Counted from the stretch's first letter, positions 21,664 through 34,686 are shown. The stretch: DNA of 64,000 nt from Paramecium tetraurelia (GCF_000165425.1 NW_001798993.1:127064-191063); one strand, 5' to 3'. Program-made: numbers and translations. Notes: a model not told the origin generated them from the letters alone.

Positions 21664-23741
21664 TCATCTACATGAATCATTCTTGCTATCAATTTCACCA
21701 CCATTGATAAAATTTTCTTCAACTTTAATAATCTCATTGTTTTCTGAATCCAAATGTTATTATTGCGAAATTTCCCTATCCAATACATTCATCAATTCGG
21801 TTCCTAACAACATAATCAATCTTTAATTAAATCTTATCTATTCTTGAGTTTAATTTTCAAAGTCCAAACCCATGATTTTCTAATATGAAGTAACTAAATC
21901 ATTAAATTATCTAAGCAATCCTTGCTCTTCAACTGTTATACCACCATTAACAATGAACCTTCAATTAAATTTACTAACTTACTTAGTAGATCTTCGTTTC
22001 TTTCCTTCTTAGAATAATGCTATTTTTGGTTTTCTACTGAAATTAAATAAAGTAATTTATTCATCACTAAACAAAACCTTTTTTAGTTTTGTAAGTTCAT
22101 GGAGTTGTTTGATAATATACTCAATATCCAACTCTTTATTCACTTAATCACTAAGATAATATTTAATATTACATGGCTCTTTGAAGTACTTTACAATCAT
22201 CATTTTTAATAGATTCTATAGGGAATATAGAACTCAATATCACTCGAAATCCTAAACCAATTACATACTTATTTTTTAGAAATTCCCTAAAATCATCATA
22301 ATATTCAAACGCCTTTGCTTAGAGAATACTTAACCTCCCTTATAGTCTTTAAATTTTCGGTTCTACAAATTCAACAGATAATTTTTTTTCATCCCTTTGT
22401 GAATCTTTTCTTGCAGGAGTTGTACGTTGTAACATTTCAGGTTTGTTTTAAAAAGTAGTCATAGTTTATATTTTTGGCAATGTTTATTGATTTCCCTCAG
22501 TCTTTTACTTTCCCATCTCCCTGCCTCTCTCTTTTTTTTCTAAAAGACTATTAAAATTCATTTATGTATTTGCTCTATTTAAACTCATGTCAAATTCATA
22601 GAGATCGTTAGCTATTGAAACGATCAAATGTTATCGATTGTAAAATCGTACTAGAACTCCTATGACTACAATCATAAACTATGTGAAACCACCCAAGTAA
22701 CTTAGCAATTCATCCAATCGTAAGAATTTCCTGTTGATTTGATAGGAATAGGGACTTCTCTAAAAGTAGAAGGCGGCATAATAGTTTGGAGTGATTCTAG
22801 ATATTTCAAATTGTTCTCTTTGATCGCCATAGTCTCTGAAGGCGAATGTTTCATTTTGTTTATCAGGATACATAAGAATTCCTTGATCAGTGGTCACCTT
22901 TTTAGTTCGAAAAAAAATATCTGATTAAACAAACATTTTATCTGGTACGAAGGTGTAAAATTAATCGGTTGCTAAAAATGGTTAAACATAATCTTTTGGT
23001 ATATTGGGATTGATTAACTAATATTGAATATATATCAATAATTACAAAGTTAGTTGTAAAAACCTGAAATCGAAAACTACCTTAAGAATTTAAGGTGTTC
23101 TTAATTTCATCTGCGGATTTACACGTGGGGTTCCAAGTTAGATTACTATTTGATGAATTTACACAATTGGTCACAGAGAACTTCAAGAAGTAATAATCTG
23201 TACTTGCCCAAACCCCTCCCACGGTCATATTCTGACTATGTATAAAGTTTTGATTTGGACAGAGGAAATTTCCTAAATTTTACTTCTCAAACTGATCTGT
23301 AAAATTGACATTGTACTACTCGAAGAGATGTGAAAAGTGTTCCACTGTACATGGTACTAAGTCGATTAATATATTTGGGTATCGATATTGGGTACCATTG
23401 GGATATCGATGGTAATGACGCTATTCAACTGTGATATTGAAGAAAGGATTTGTTGTGAAGTCATCCTGCTCAATCTAAACAGCAAACATAAAGTGGGACT
23501 TATCCAATATTAAGTTATCTGGGTTGTTTGCAAATCTGAACTCTTGTGTAGATGTTACGTTTAATTTGGCGAAAAAGTTAATGATATTGGAATAAAAGAA
23601 GCTGATGATGGTAGCTATCATACAAACAGATAGAAATCCTCCTATGCTGGTTTTATATTACTCTTCCTATCTAAAAGAAAGGTTAATGGTTTATCCGAAT
23701 ATATCAATTAATTTCAGGCCCTCCTTACACTTCTAGATCAT
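21664..23741 (-). CDS. Two-span membrane protein with large luminal/extracellular loop (ciliate family)
   Basis: A 665-aa protein. Introns: 23018-23045 (28 nt), 22216-22243 (28 nt) and 21959-21982 (24 nt, ends gaag). Span 1 is near residues 38-62 (GGFLSVCMIATIISFFYSNI). A ~290-residue loop with several N-x-S/T sites and scattered Cys follows, then span 2 (YLGGFTQFMIVVIGVLV). The Lys/Gln-rich tail of ~300 residues is predicted cytosolic. The tail contains an ATG at 22462 and could be mistaken for a separate gene, but the frame is open across the junction and the total length is divisible by three only as one gene. The two-span plan recalls ENaC/P2X-like channels and known ciliate membrane families, without a motif to decide. 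Confidence 0.72.
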
Positions 23742-23934
23742 TATTTATTAAAATTATTTGATATTGTTTAAAATGACTTATATTTATATAAGGGGATATT
23801 AATATAAGAGCGAGTTTTTCAAATAAAGTGTTGAAGAAGACAATATTTATTTTTATTTATTTTTGCTTTTTAACAAAATTATTAGTTGTATATTAATTAT
23901 TATCATATTGGTAGCAATATTTAAATTAATTAAA

Positions 23935-24210
23935 ATGGTATGCGATAAATGTCAAGAGAAACTGACAAAATTGGCCACTCCAGATGTTTGGGACAAAGAC
24001 AATAAAAACAAAAAGCCTGGAATGATACTTCCATCATTCAATAAGAACAAGTTTGATCCGATGGGATAGAATAAATGTTAGAAATGTAAAAAAAGATAGG
24101 TTCAAAAAAATGAGAAATTCTGTCAAGAATGTGCTTACAAGGATGGCATTTGCAAGATGTGTGGAGTGAAAGTCTTAGAGACTAAATTTTATAGATAATC
24201 AAATGTTTGA
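23935..24210 (+). CDS. CRIPT: CRIPT family protein (cysteine-rich PDZ-binding / minor spliceosome factor)
   Basis: A complete 91-aa protein (human CRIPT is 101 aa) starting MVCDKCQEKL and containing the conserved CxxC pairs: CDKC, CQKC, FCQECAYKDGICKMCG. It also has KKPGMILPSFNKNKFDP before the zinc-finger half. The end is QSNV, close to the QTSV PDZ ligand of animal CRIPT. Known: CRIPT binds PSD-95 PDZ domains in animals and takes part in the minor spliceosome. Which role applies in a ciliate is unknown. The frame is open upstream of this ATG, but the family starts at this Met. It ends 12 bp from the convergent CFAP100-like gene. Confidence 0.93.
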
Positions 24211-24222
24211 ATATTGGAATCA

Positions 24223-25859
24223 TCATTCCATGAAGTATTTTTAATCTTCCAATTCCTCATTATTGACACTCTCCTCCTACTAGACTATAACTCTATCAAA
24301 TGGTTTAGATCTAAACATAGGCTGTCTTCCAGTTTTCTTCTTACTGGGTTACATAATCTTTTCTTGATTCGCTTTGATTCTCCTCTCCTCCTCCTGCTTT
24401 AACTTTAAGTTATTTGAATCCCTCTATTTAACCTTCCAATCTCTTTCACATTCTTATCTCTACATTTATTATACAAATTCTTACAAAGTTTTCAACTCTA
24501 TCTGGTCTAAAGGAACGAATCTGCTTCAATTGTCTCTCCAAATGCAATTCAATCTGAACCAAGATATCCAAAGTCTCTTTGTTTTATAAATCATGAACTC
24601 CCTATATTTCATTAGGAAAGTTTTCGCAAACTTCAATTATTTATTTTCTGAGTTCTTTATGATCTTTTTTAGCATTCTTCTCTGTTCCTTTTAATTACAA
24701 TGTCTTAATTTGTTAACACACATTCTATATATATAGATTATAGCATTTACTTCGTAATTCTTTTTCAATTGCTCCTTGTTCTATTGTAATGTAAATACTT
24801 TGTCATCAAGGGACTTTTTTATTTTATTAAATTTAGTTTTCAATTCTTCTAAGTTTTACTCAGCATCTTGAGTAGTTTAAATTAAAAATAAGTTCCTTTC
24901 TTCCAAGTCATTAAATATCTCCACCAATTATGATGGTTATTTAAAATACATTTCATATTCATCTTCGAATTCCTCCAATTCATCTCTAATAAATATCAAT
25001 TTGTATTTTATTACAGCTTTTTGTTATCTACCATCTATTAAAATTGTTTATCTGTTAGTCCCTTGATTTTAATTAATTCCTCCTTCAATCTATTCACTAA
25101 TTGTTAACGTTTCTTCTCCTTTGCATCATGCCACTCTTTTGGAGCTAACTTATCCAAAAATTTCTTATGATCCATATAATTATTAACAGCTTCCTCATTC
25201 CTCGTTTTCTCTGCTCTTAAACTTGTTATCTTAATATTAATAGATTTGATCTCAGATTCCTTTGCCTTCTTCTCCTTCACCTCCTAATCTGCTTTCTATT
25301 CTGCATCTAATTTTTGTTATTTATTTGTATCCAAGTACTTTTAGAAATTCTCATTATCAGTTTCCAACATTTTCAAACTCTATTCCAACGCCTCCTTCTT
25401 CTCCTTCGACATCAACTTTAACTTGCCGATCTCCTCTTCAATTATTCCGTGAGCCTTTGATACTAAAAACATTTCCTTCTTCTATTCCAAGAGTGTCACA
25501 ATGGGTTCCTTCGACACTCCCTTGGCTCTTTGTTTCTTTCTTTCTTAGATGATTTACAATGCCTCATTTATTACTTTCTTATCTTTATCATTATAAGCAG
25601 TTTTCGATTTAAATTTGTCATCAATTTAAGTTTCATATGACTAAAAGTAATGTAACATCTATACTTTGAAATGCTTTAACTAAGTTCTATTCGTAGCAGT
25701 TTTCTTATCCCATATATGCATTTCCCCATGGTTTTAAGCTTCCTACTTTTTGCGATCCTATTCTCTAAACAAAAACACTTCTTCGTCAGACGGATAACGA
25801 AATGGACTTTGTATGTCACTTTTATTCACCTTATGAATCTAAGGCAATTTCTCTGACAT
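24223..25859 (-). CDS. CFAP100/CCDC37-like axonemal coiled-coil protein (DUF4200)
   Basis: A 518-aa protein. Introns: 24986-25014 (29 nt), 24725-24750 (26 nt) and 24460-24484 (25 nt). A long coiled coil has the DUF4200 wording KKEMFLVSKAHGIIEEEI..LKLMSKEKKEALEQS..FLDKLAPKEWHD. Next come DELEEFEDEYEMYFKQPSQLVEIFNDLEERNLFLIQ, typical of CFAP100 (MIA1), and a basic KKKTGRQPMFRSKPF end. In Chlamydomonas, MIA1 works with MIA2 to control inner-arm dynein; here it is expected in the cilium. All three introns are needed for frame, and the spliced length is divisible by three. It is convergent with CRIPT and divergent from the USP-like gene, 120 bp apart. Confidence 0.88.
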
Positions 25860-25979
25860 TTAATATTATATTATTGATTTTATTCATTTGAATCTAATAA
25901 ATTATCAGCATAAACATTTTACATATATATATATACAAATAATTTCCATATGAACAAATACCAAAAAATACTCTAAAAC

Positions 25980-27695
25980 ATGTCATTGATGGCACTGTAC
26001 CTACAACCTCCCTAAACAATCAAATACTATATAGATGAAAAATTAAAAGGTAAACTCGCTCTAAGAAATAGAGTTGAACTCTGGATTCATTTCAGGTAAC
26101 GAAACAGAAGAATTGAAAGACTTTTAAAAAAGATTGGTATATTTTTGGACCCAGCATCATCAAAATACAGAGCAAAACTAATCCAATTAGAGTCACAATT
26201 TAATCAAAAAATGGGATCTAAATTTTGAGACAATCTAGGAATTTTCAGCCTTCAAATCGTAATTTGAGCTTGAATTAATGCATTTAAAGAACTATTAGCA
26301 AGAATAAACACTAAGAGAAGTTACCTAAAAGAATTTTATTGAAGTTGTTTATGAGAATAAAAAGTTATATAAGCAATTAGAATAACTGGCTAGCTCAAAT
26401 AAGCTCTTAGAAGTAGATAAAAAAATGCTAGAGTAAGAAATCAGCAAACTCAAAAGTGAAATCTAGGATCTAAAAAATTAGATCAATACTAACACACTCT
26501 TTTATAAGGAGAGCCAAGACTTGAAGTAGGCTAAAGTAGAGATAGTTAAATTGTAATAAGACAATTAAGTCCTATAGAATTAAATTCATAAATTGTATGA
26601 CGTAAATTATTTCGATTACAATTAGGAAATAGAACTTGATAAACAGCATCTCCTCTAAAATTAAGTTAGGCTATTAGAACAACAGATGAAGTCTTAAGCT
26701 GAATAGTTGGTTTCAGCAAATGCAGAAATTAAATAATATACAAATGAAATTTAACAATTGAAAGTAAAGAATGCAAAGATTATCAACTTTAATTTTGAAT
26801 CCTTAGGAATAAGGAGCATTCCTATATTCACTGGGGTGCAGTCCTATCTATATGTTACAATGTATTTATTGGAATTAATCACTCCTTTGAGTCAGATTCT
26901 AAAGATTAATGAAAAGGTATGTGTATTGATATCTCAATTTATAAATTACATCAGAAAAGAAAATGACTAGATTTAATCTTCAACAGCCACTTAATTATAG
27001 GATTTGATCAAGATTTAAAATTAGAATGATAACAAGGTTAATGATTTTTTATTTTCAATAATCGATTATTTAACGAAAGTAGTAATTAAAAATGAAAAGG
27101 AAAAATCATAAATTGCATAGATTATTCAGACTGATGACTCTCCAATTTTTGATATGTTTTTCTTCTTATAAAGATTATTTCCAATTAATATAGAAAGTAA
27201 GCATTAATAAAATATTTAGTTTTGCCAAATGAAGTTCCACTAATTAATAGTATCAAGTATATTAGATATTTCGATACAATCATTACACCATAAGGAGAGT
27301 TTTCAAAGTATCTGAATGATTTGATTAAATTGGAGGGTCAGGAAAATAAGATCGATGATTAAGCATCAGATTTCAATTTTATCATATTCCCTTAAATTTT
27401 GATTTTCAACACTTCTGAACTATCACTATAATAAGCAGACATTAAGATTTCTTTGATTTTACCCATTAGGTCTTTGAATCCTGAATAAGATGATAGTCAA
27501 TATTAATTGATTAGTATGATACATTGGATTTAGGAGGGTAATTAAGTAAATTATTGGATTACTCTATGCAAAAATAAGAGTTGGATTTAAATCAAATAGG
27601 AAAACGCTTAGATAGTTGATATTAATTCAATATTAACATTCTAATCCCCTCATAATGACAAGGAATTACTAATCTATGAGAGGGTAAAAATTTGA
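25980..27695 (+). CDS. Coiled-coil protein with USP-like domain lacking catalytic residues
   Basis: A 556-aa protein. Introns: 26050-26071 (22 nt) and 27197-27219 (23 nt). Residues ~1-280 form coiled coil. The C-terminal ~270 residues follow the layout of a ubiquitin-specific protease. FESLGIRSIPIFTGVQSYLYVTMYLL sits where the Cys box (GL.NLGNTCYMNS.LQ) should be. ..IHWIQEGNQVNYWITLCKNKSWIQIKQENAQIV lies where 'GHYVAYV..W..FDD' should be, and LLIYERV is the family's last strand. The catalytic Cys and His are both missing, so it is most likely a pseudo-deubiquitinase that binds rather than cuts. The USP relation is my inference from the strand order. Spliced length is divisible by three. Confidence 0.62.
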
Positions 27696-27746
27696 GATTA
27701 AATTATATACAATGAGATCTATTTAATCAATATATCATAAAAATAA

Positions 27747-29430
27747 TCAAAAGTCTGATAGTATTTTATTATAATGTGTATTGAAACTATTTATTTTCCA
27801 ATTGTTGGATTCGACCTCATATTTTCCAACTCCAGGGGTGAATTATTTTTTGAGATATGCGAGACGAGGCTATTAAGATTTGAAAGGAGCAGTTATTTAT
27901 TTAAATGATCCAGATGGGCATTATGTTTGTTCGGTAAAGGACATGCTTTAGATCATTTCCTTATTTTCTTTAAACCTAGGTTAAGCGCAATCGAATCCTG
28001 GCTTCTAAACATCTATTTTTTATAGATTTTTTAAGAATTTTAACTACTTTTGCACTCTATATCCAATAGTTTATTGATCCAATCTATATTAGCCAATCTC
28101 AGGACCAGAGCTCCTATTTACAGAATCTCGCTTAGAAGAGGATTTAAAGCAAGAACTAACAGCTCTATTTTTCTCCCCTTTGGTAATATCATAACTTCCT
28201 GGTCCAGCCTTACTAAGGGGAGGTTTATCATAAAATCTTTTCTCTTTACCACCAAATTATCCATTAACCCCTCTGTCTTACTTTCGAATTAAATCTGTAT
28301 AAAGATCATTTTGTAGGTAATATGCTCCTGGCCCAGGCATTTATTCATCAGAAGCTACTAGATCTCCTTTTCCCGTCGAACTCAGAAATGTGGCATTAGT
28401 ATAATTTTTCTTTTTCAATTATTTATCAAATGAAGAGTTTTCAATTTTGTAATCTCCTGGGCCAACAGAAGATTCCTTTACCTCTCTAAATCGTTCTAAG
28501 GAAGAACCGAAAAACTAGAATTCTTAGGCTTTTTTTTGAATTTTGATTGATACTCTGCAATCATTATATTAACCAGGTCCTGGAGAGTATTAATCTTTGT
28601 AGTTAATTTATTTCATCAAACCAGCATTAATTTCTCTATTGGTTTTGTAAATCAATTTGTCATAATAGGATCTAACAGATTCAGATAGAAAAGCAGGAGA
28701 TTTATTTTTCTTCTTTTTTTCCTCAGCAATATTATATTTGCCAGGTCCTAGATCTGTAGATTGTTCTTATTAAAATCGAGGATTAGAGCATTTGTTCCAA
28801 GAAATTCCTTTGGCCTACTTAGTCTATTGAATGTCATAAGTGATTGGGCCGACATCTTTGATCTTCTTTTACTCCTAAAGTATTTTTTGATGTTAAGCCA
28901 AAGTTTCAATATCTTCATAAACCATCCCAATTTATGTTTTTGGTTCAGGTATTGAATTGATACGTCTTCTGTGATTTTAATATCTAATTTCGTCTAGGTG
29001 TTGATTTTGAAACAAATAAGCTTATTTGTTTTGTGATTTATCTTTGAATGTATCATAATGACCTGGACCAGGGATCTGGCTTAGTTTTATAAAATACATC
29101 TTTGACTTTTTTGTTCTCTTAAAATCTCTCAATTCCACATTTGAAGGAACTACTTCCGTTACCTTAAACTTTGACTATGACGGTGCTTTTATTCAAGTAT
29201 GCTTGTACTCCTGAATCACCCATGTTGTGTTAAACTTCATATTAACCTGGACCAGGAAATAACGCTTTCTATTTGTTTGCTATCTCTACTTATCTCTTTC
29301 CAGTGGTGAGAAAAGGAGCATAAGAATTTTTGGTCTGCTGATCTGGAATTTGATACACTCCAGGACCTAAATGTGGATAGGGGTCTTTTGTTTATGTCAA
29401 TCCTCTATCTTCTTCAGATAAAAAGGCCAT
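27747..29430 (-). CDS. STPG-type (sperm-tail PG-rich repeat) ciliary protein
   Basis: A 553-aa protein with one 22-nt intron at 29086-29107 (ends gccag). At least nine PGPG-type repeats: LGPGVYQIP, FPGPGQYEV, IPGPGHYDTF, LGPGKYNI, SPGPGQYNDC, VGPGDYKI, MPGPGAYYL, AGPGSYDI and TPGVGKYEV. These STPG/SHIPPO repeats mark proteins bound to ciliary or flagellar microtubules. The repeats are spaced 40-90 residues apart with basic linkers. The frame is also open upstream of this ATG for ~35 codons, but an in-frame TGA lies before any other Met. It is convergent with the USP-like gene (51 bp between stops). Confidence 0.88.
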
Positions 29431-30221
29431 TAGTATACTAATAAATTTTTATAATTCAGTTGAAAGATTATTATCATATTTCAAGAATGTGAAATTGAAT
29501 GGGATGTTAGAATCCTCAAGTTTAATCTCTTTGCATAATGGTATTCAATGTAATTTTGCTTAACCTGCAGTGGGTAGTTTTCGTTGAAGGTAATGATCTA
29601 CAAAACAAGAAAATAATATTAATATATGCATTGTAATTAAAGAATACAAATATTATTATTCTGTCCCATCCTCGAAGCATAGCAATTACAAAAAATGCGT
29701 ATATATATTTTTGAAATTAAACAAAATAATTATAAACAAGCAATTCCACATTTTGATCATTCTTTATGTTAAACATTTTGAATTGATTTTAAAATGATAT
29801 AGTCTATATAAAAAAGACATATATAAATTAAAAATGCTCCTTCTTTACTATCAAAACGTAACTAAAGACGCTTGAATCAGCGTATGATATACTGGAGTCG
29901 GAAAGTAATAAATTTAGGAAGATAAATTTTAAAATTAATGGGTTCCATATTTTAACAAATATATAGTATTGAAGTGGCAGGTTGCATAAATATATGTAGA
30001 AACTTTGTTGAGACTATGAGGACTCAAAGTATAATTGGTGAAGGAATGGGAAGGAGAAAGAATATTGAAATATAAGAATTGCAGATAGGAAAGACAGGGT
30101 GAAATTTTATTATTTGAGATTGGATAAGATTTATAATAGTTTAAAAGATTGATTTATGGATTTCATTACTATTAATACGGATTATTTGGAGTGATTAGAG
30201 ATATTATTAAAAATAAAAAAA
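29431..30221. other. Intergenic, no gene seen
   Basis: About 790 bp between divergently transcribed genes. A short minus-strand frame near 29480-29640 looks mildly protein-like (..ITFNENYPLQ..) but ends quickly and has no convincing splice solution. The rest is AT-rich with TA repeats (29699-29712). Confidence 0.4.
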
Positions 30222-33200
30222 ATGAGAACAAAGATTTTGCTCACAATTTTGTTCTTCAGCTAGCTCCTTACACTTGGCTCAGCTATAGACTACACAGTGA
30301 ACCCTGTAAATCCTGCATAAGGTGCAGCTACAACGGCTTAGGCTTAACCAGCTAAAACAGGAGTATGCAACAATGGTATGCATTATGATGATTATTCATT
30401 TTAGGATTTGGATGGAATGGCTAAGTATGTGTGCCATGTATGTAAGTGAAAAATGGATATTGCACGTGCACAACATATGGCGGCTGCGATACAAAAGTAT
30501 GTGATTCTAACATAATAAATTGCTAAGTATTGACGAATGGATAAAACTCGTATGCATTATGTTCTTATTCATAGATACATATTATTGAGAGCAACAGGAT
30601 GTAATAATTATGCTTGGGGTGATTCAAATACATCCGTAATTTGTACATAATGTGCAGCTGGCTATTTCATGGTTGGTATGATATTAAATGAATATTCAAA
30701 GCTGGAATATGTGTTAAATCAAACGAATGTGCTTAGATGAATTTAGTAACAGGTACTTGTGATACTTGTGTGGATGGATTTTATTTCACTCAAAATTTCC
30801 AGTTGTAAACATTGTAATCATGGGACTATTACGAAAACATCAATTAAGTGATTTGCAACAAATGTCTCGATAATTGTAAGATATGTACATCAGGGTATCA
30901 ATATAATTTTATATTTAACATAGTTTTACTTGTGTTCAATGTAATGATTAATACTATTGGAGTCCCACATAATCAAAGTCTGCATTGTCTAGTAATCAGA
31001 ATGATGCTAATGCTGGATCATGTATGGCTTGTAGTGCAAATATACCTTCTTGTATTAAATGTTAGAATTCAACAACATGTGACAAGTGTTTAGATGGATA
31101 TTATTACACTGCCCCATCAGATTAATCAACTAAAGGAACTTGTACTAAATGTATGACCGGTTGTTTGTCTTGTTAAAATTCAGACACTTGTGATACTTGT
31201 GACACTGTCAGTAACTACATTTATTTACAAACAAATAACTAAAATGTAATTTATATTATCATTATATTTAGTCATGTACTCTATGTACTAGCATCACAGG
31301 ATGTTAAACATGCTCAACTTAAGGTGGTCAATTGACATGTACTGCCTGTTCAACTGGTTATGTGTTTGACGCAAATAATGTTTGCTAAAAATGTGATGTT
31401 AATTGTGCTTCCAATTCTTGTTCTTATAATAACCAAGTCTAATGTAGCAATTGTGTCTAATACTTTGTATTGAAATCAAACACAAGCTGTGTTGCATGTC
31501 CAAATGGCTGTTAATCATGTTCATACAGTGATTAAGCTCAAACATAAATAACTTGTGGATAATGCTTTGATACTTACTATAAAGATGATAACGGTGCATG
31601 TTAACTATGTTCCTCATCAATAACCAGTTGTTAAAAGTGTAGTTACAATAGTTAAAATACTCCAAGTGTAACTTGCACATCATGTGCAACAAATACTAAA
31701 CTTACTACCGATTCATTAAAGTGTTTGCCATCTCCACCTAATTGTCTTGATTATAGTGTGACAACTTCAACAAATACATAAACTTGTAATACATGTTAAG
31801 ATACTTATTACTTGAATAGTGGTGCATGTTCAGCTTGTTCTTCAGCTGATGCAAGCTACTTAAGATGTTCAAAGAGCGGCACCGACCCAGTTAAAGTAAT
31901 TTAATGCTAGGATGGATATTTCTATTTAAATGATACTACTTGCGTATTAGCCAAAACATAGAACACTTAAGCAACTAATCTCACATTATAAACTTGTCTA
32001 ACAATTGCTACTGGTAATTAATGTGCAACTTGTATGCCAGCCGCCTTGGGAACAAATCCTCCTTAAGGTGGAGTATGTTCTTATTGCAACTGTAGTTCAA
32101 ATAAGGCTGATTGTACAGCAACAGTGACTGGAGCTAATTCTAGTGTCACATGTTAACCTAATCCAACTTGTCTACCAGGCTTTTACCTTGATGGATAATC
32201 TTGTCTTCCATGTATTTAAGTTGCAGGTAATATTACAGGATCTGAAACCTGTTGTGGTCTTGGATTGATTTTTACAGGTGGAACTCCTAATAGCTGTGTT
32301 GCATAACCTGGAGCAACTGGAAAGTAATAAACATTGGCATCAAATGCAAGTGGTTAAACTTGTGATATTGGATATTATTATAACACTAACAGTAAATTTT
32401 GTGAGACTTGCATAAGTAATTGCGATAGTTGTGCTGATGCTACCACTTGCAAAACATGTTCTCTCAACTATACATTACTCAAAACTACCAGTGATGTAAA
32501 ATGTGTGTTGATCAAGTGTCTTGTAGTTGATTCTACTAAAGGATGCACTTCTTGTTAATATGGATTCTATTTATCAACCATCAATGGCATTGGATATTGC
32601 TTATAATGCTTATCTCCATTAACTAATGTAATATCTACAATTTATTTTCTATTAGTCTATTTGCAGAGCCTATTCCAATTAAGCTCCTAATGTGACTGTT
32701 TAACCTGCCGCTCCAGTAGCAGTTTCATCCAGTCCATCCTATGTTTGTGCCAATGGTTATTATTGGAATAGTTAATACTGTTCTCCATGCAAGGCAGTGC
32801 CAACCACTGGTAAAAATACTTCTCCAAAATGGATATTGCATATGCTCAACATACATGGACTGCACATCCATAGTTTGCAATTCAGGATATGCTTTAGTTT
32901 AAAAGTATAAGACATTATTTATTCATTAGTACATGCCAAGAAATTCCCAAGGGATGTTCTACATATGTAATTAGTAATGACGGTACTACTTTAATTTGTA
33001 CTGCATGCACTACCTCATATTCACTTGTTTCAAATGTTTGTTTACCAAGTCAAAATTGCCAACAATTCAGTACTACTACTGGTAATTGTTCTTAATGTGC
33101 CCCTGGATACTACTTGAATTGGTAGTTTAACTCCTTTGTTTCTTAAGTCTCAACAGATGCAATTCCATATTTCAATAATTTCCCCTCTTAATGTTCAGCT

Positions 33201-34686
33201 TGTACTATATCCAATTGTCTTACTTGTACTGGTCCTACAGTTTGTACTACTTGTCAACCAGGATACTTCTGGCAAACATCATAATATCTTTAATAACCAT
33301 CAAATGGATCATAAGGAAGTTGCCAACCATGCATGCAAGGATGTTCAACCTGTTCAAACAATCAATCATGCTAAACCTGTTTCTCTGGATATTATATGGT
33401 CTTCCCATATTCAGGAATCAACTATTGTTAACTTTGTTCAACTGTTGCTGCAATATCAAATTGTTTGACTTGTGATACTTCCTAAACTGCTCCACATGCC
33501 TAATCTTTAGTCCCAACTTGCAGATCATGCCCATCTGGATATTACTTATATAGTGGAAAATGTGTCGTATGTTCTGGTGGATGTTTAGCCTGTGATGCTG
33601 ATAACAGTTGCACATAATGTGTCTCCTAAGGATATGCTTTCGATTAAACTAATAAGAAATGTGTTGCTTGTCCTTCTGGATGTTCTTCATGCTCCTATAG
33701 TGGAACCCAATTAACTTGTTCAGCCTGTATTGATCAGTATTATCGTAACACTACCAATAACATTACAATCTGTTCATAGTGTAGTTCAATAGCTGGTAAG
33801 AACTATTTAAGATGTGTTTCATCAACAAGTCCAACTCAATGCTAAGATAACTATTATTTGAATGGATCAAGTTGTGTGGCTTAATCCAACAACAAATGCT
33901 TAACCTATGATGGTGCTTCAGGTTGTACATCTTGTATCACTGGATACATTATCGTTGGTAATTAATGTCAATTATGTACATCAACAAATGCTCAATGTGT
34001 AAAATGTCAAGTCATCGCTAACACTGGATCAAGTTAATCTGCTTCCCTTTAATGTGCTGCCTGCACAACTGGATATTATTTGACCACATCTTTTGGATGC
34101 ACAGCCTGTCCAAATGTCAAAGGATGTGAAGCTTGTAATTCTGCTGGATGTTAAACCTGTTCCGCTGGTTACTATCCAACTGCAGTTACTACTGATTCCA
34201 ATAATTCCACCGGTACAACAACCTCCAATAACACTGTCACTTGTAACAATTGTGTCAGCAACTGTTCTATTTGTTAATAAGCTAATGTAATACAATTTAC
34301 TTATTCTTAGTCTTGTACCAAATGTGCTGATGGTTACTTCCTTGTTACTACCACTTCCTCTGGAACTACATCAGTGACTACCAGCAGTTGCTTTGCATGT
34401 CAACCAGAATGTCAAACTTGTGTCGCTCCAGGCACTACTTGCACATCTTGCATAGCTGGCTATGTGTTCTAGAATGGAGGTTGCGTCACCTTAGCATAAG
34501 CTAATTGTTACTCCGTTGGAACCAATGGTTGTGGTATTTGTAAATATGGCTACTATTTAAATAATGGAGTTTGTTACTAATGTCTCAACCCATAAGCAGA
34601 TGTATTAATTGTTTTCATTATTTTAGTTTCTATGTACAAATCCAGTAGACAACCTTTTAACATCTGCAACAGCACAATAGTAATGA
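30222..34686 (+). CDS. Secreted cysteine-rich (furin-like/GF-receptor-type) repeat protein
   Basis: About 1,408 aa. A hydrophobic start (MRTKILLTILFFSQLLTLGSA) looks like a signal peptide. The rest is one long array of Cys-x2-Cys modules with GYY/GYF between them (for example CSACTISNCLTC, CTKCADGYF), as in the large Cys-rich surface or secreted proteins of ciliates. No membrane span is visible; it ends ..SATAQQQ. Introns: 30376-30404, 30550-30574, 30676-30701 (ends aaag), 30895-30923, 31246-31271, 32628-32655, 32905-32929, 34287-34310 and 34602-34626. One frame break lies at an AAAA run (32826-32829): skipping one base turns PKWILHM into NGYCICSTY and restores the Cys pattern. Length is divisible by three only with that skip. 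Confidence 0.85.

Noticed and set aside
21664-22462. Tail of the two-span membrane protein as a separate gene starting at ATG 22462.
   Set aside because: The upstream exon is open into it in the same frame, and only the fused gene has a length divisible by three.
23863-23934. In-frame extension upstream of CRIPT (hydrophobic, beginning at TTG).
   Set aside because: There is no ATG, and the CRIPT family begins at MVC. The hydrophobic text is what AT-rich DNA encodes by chance.
34029-34295. Minus-strand ORF rich in Ser/Thr/Gly opposite the Cys-rich gene.
   Set aside because: Antisense shadow of regular TGT/ACT codons in the real gene; no independent support.
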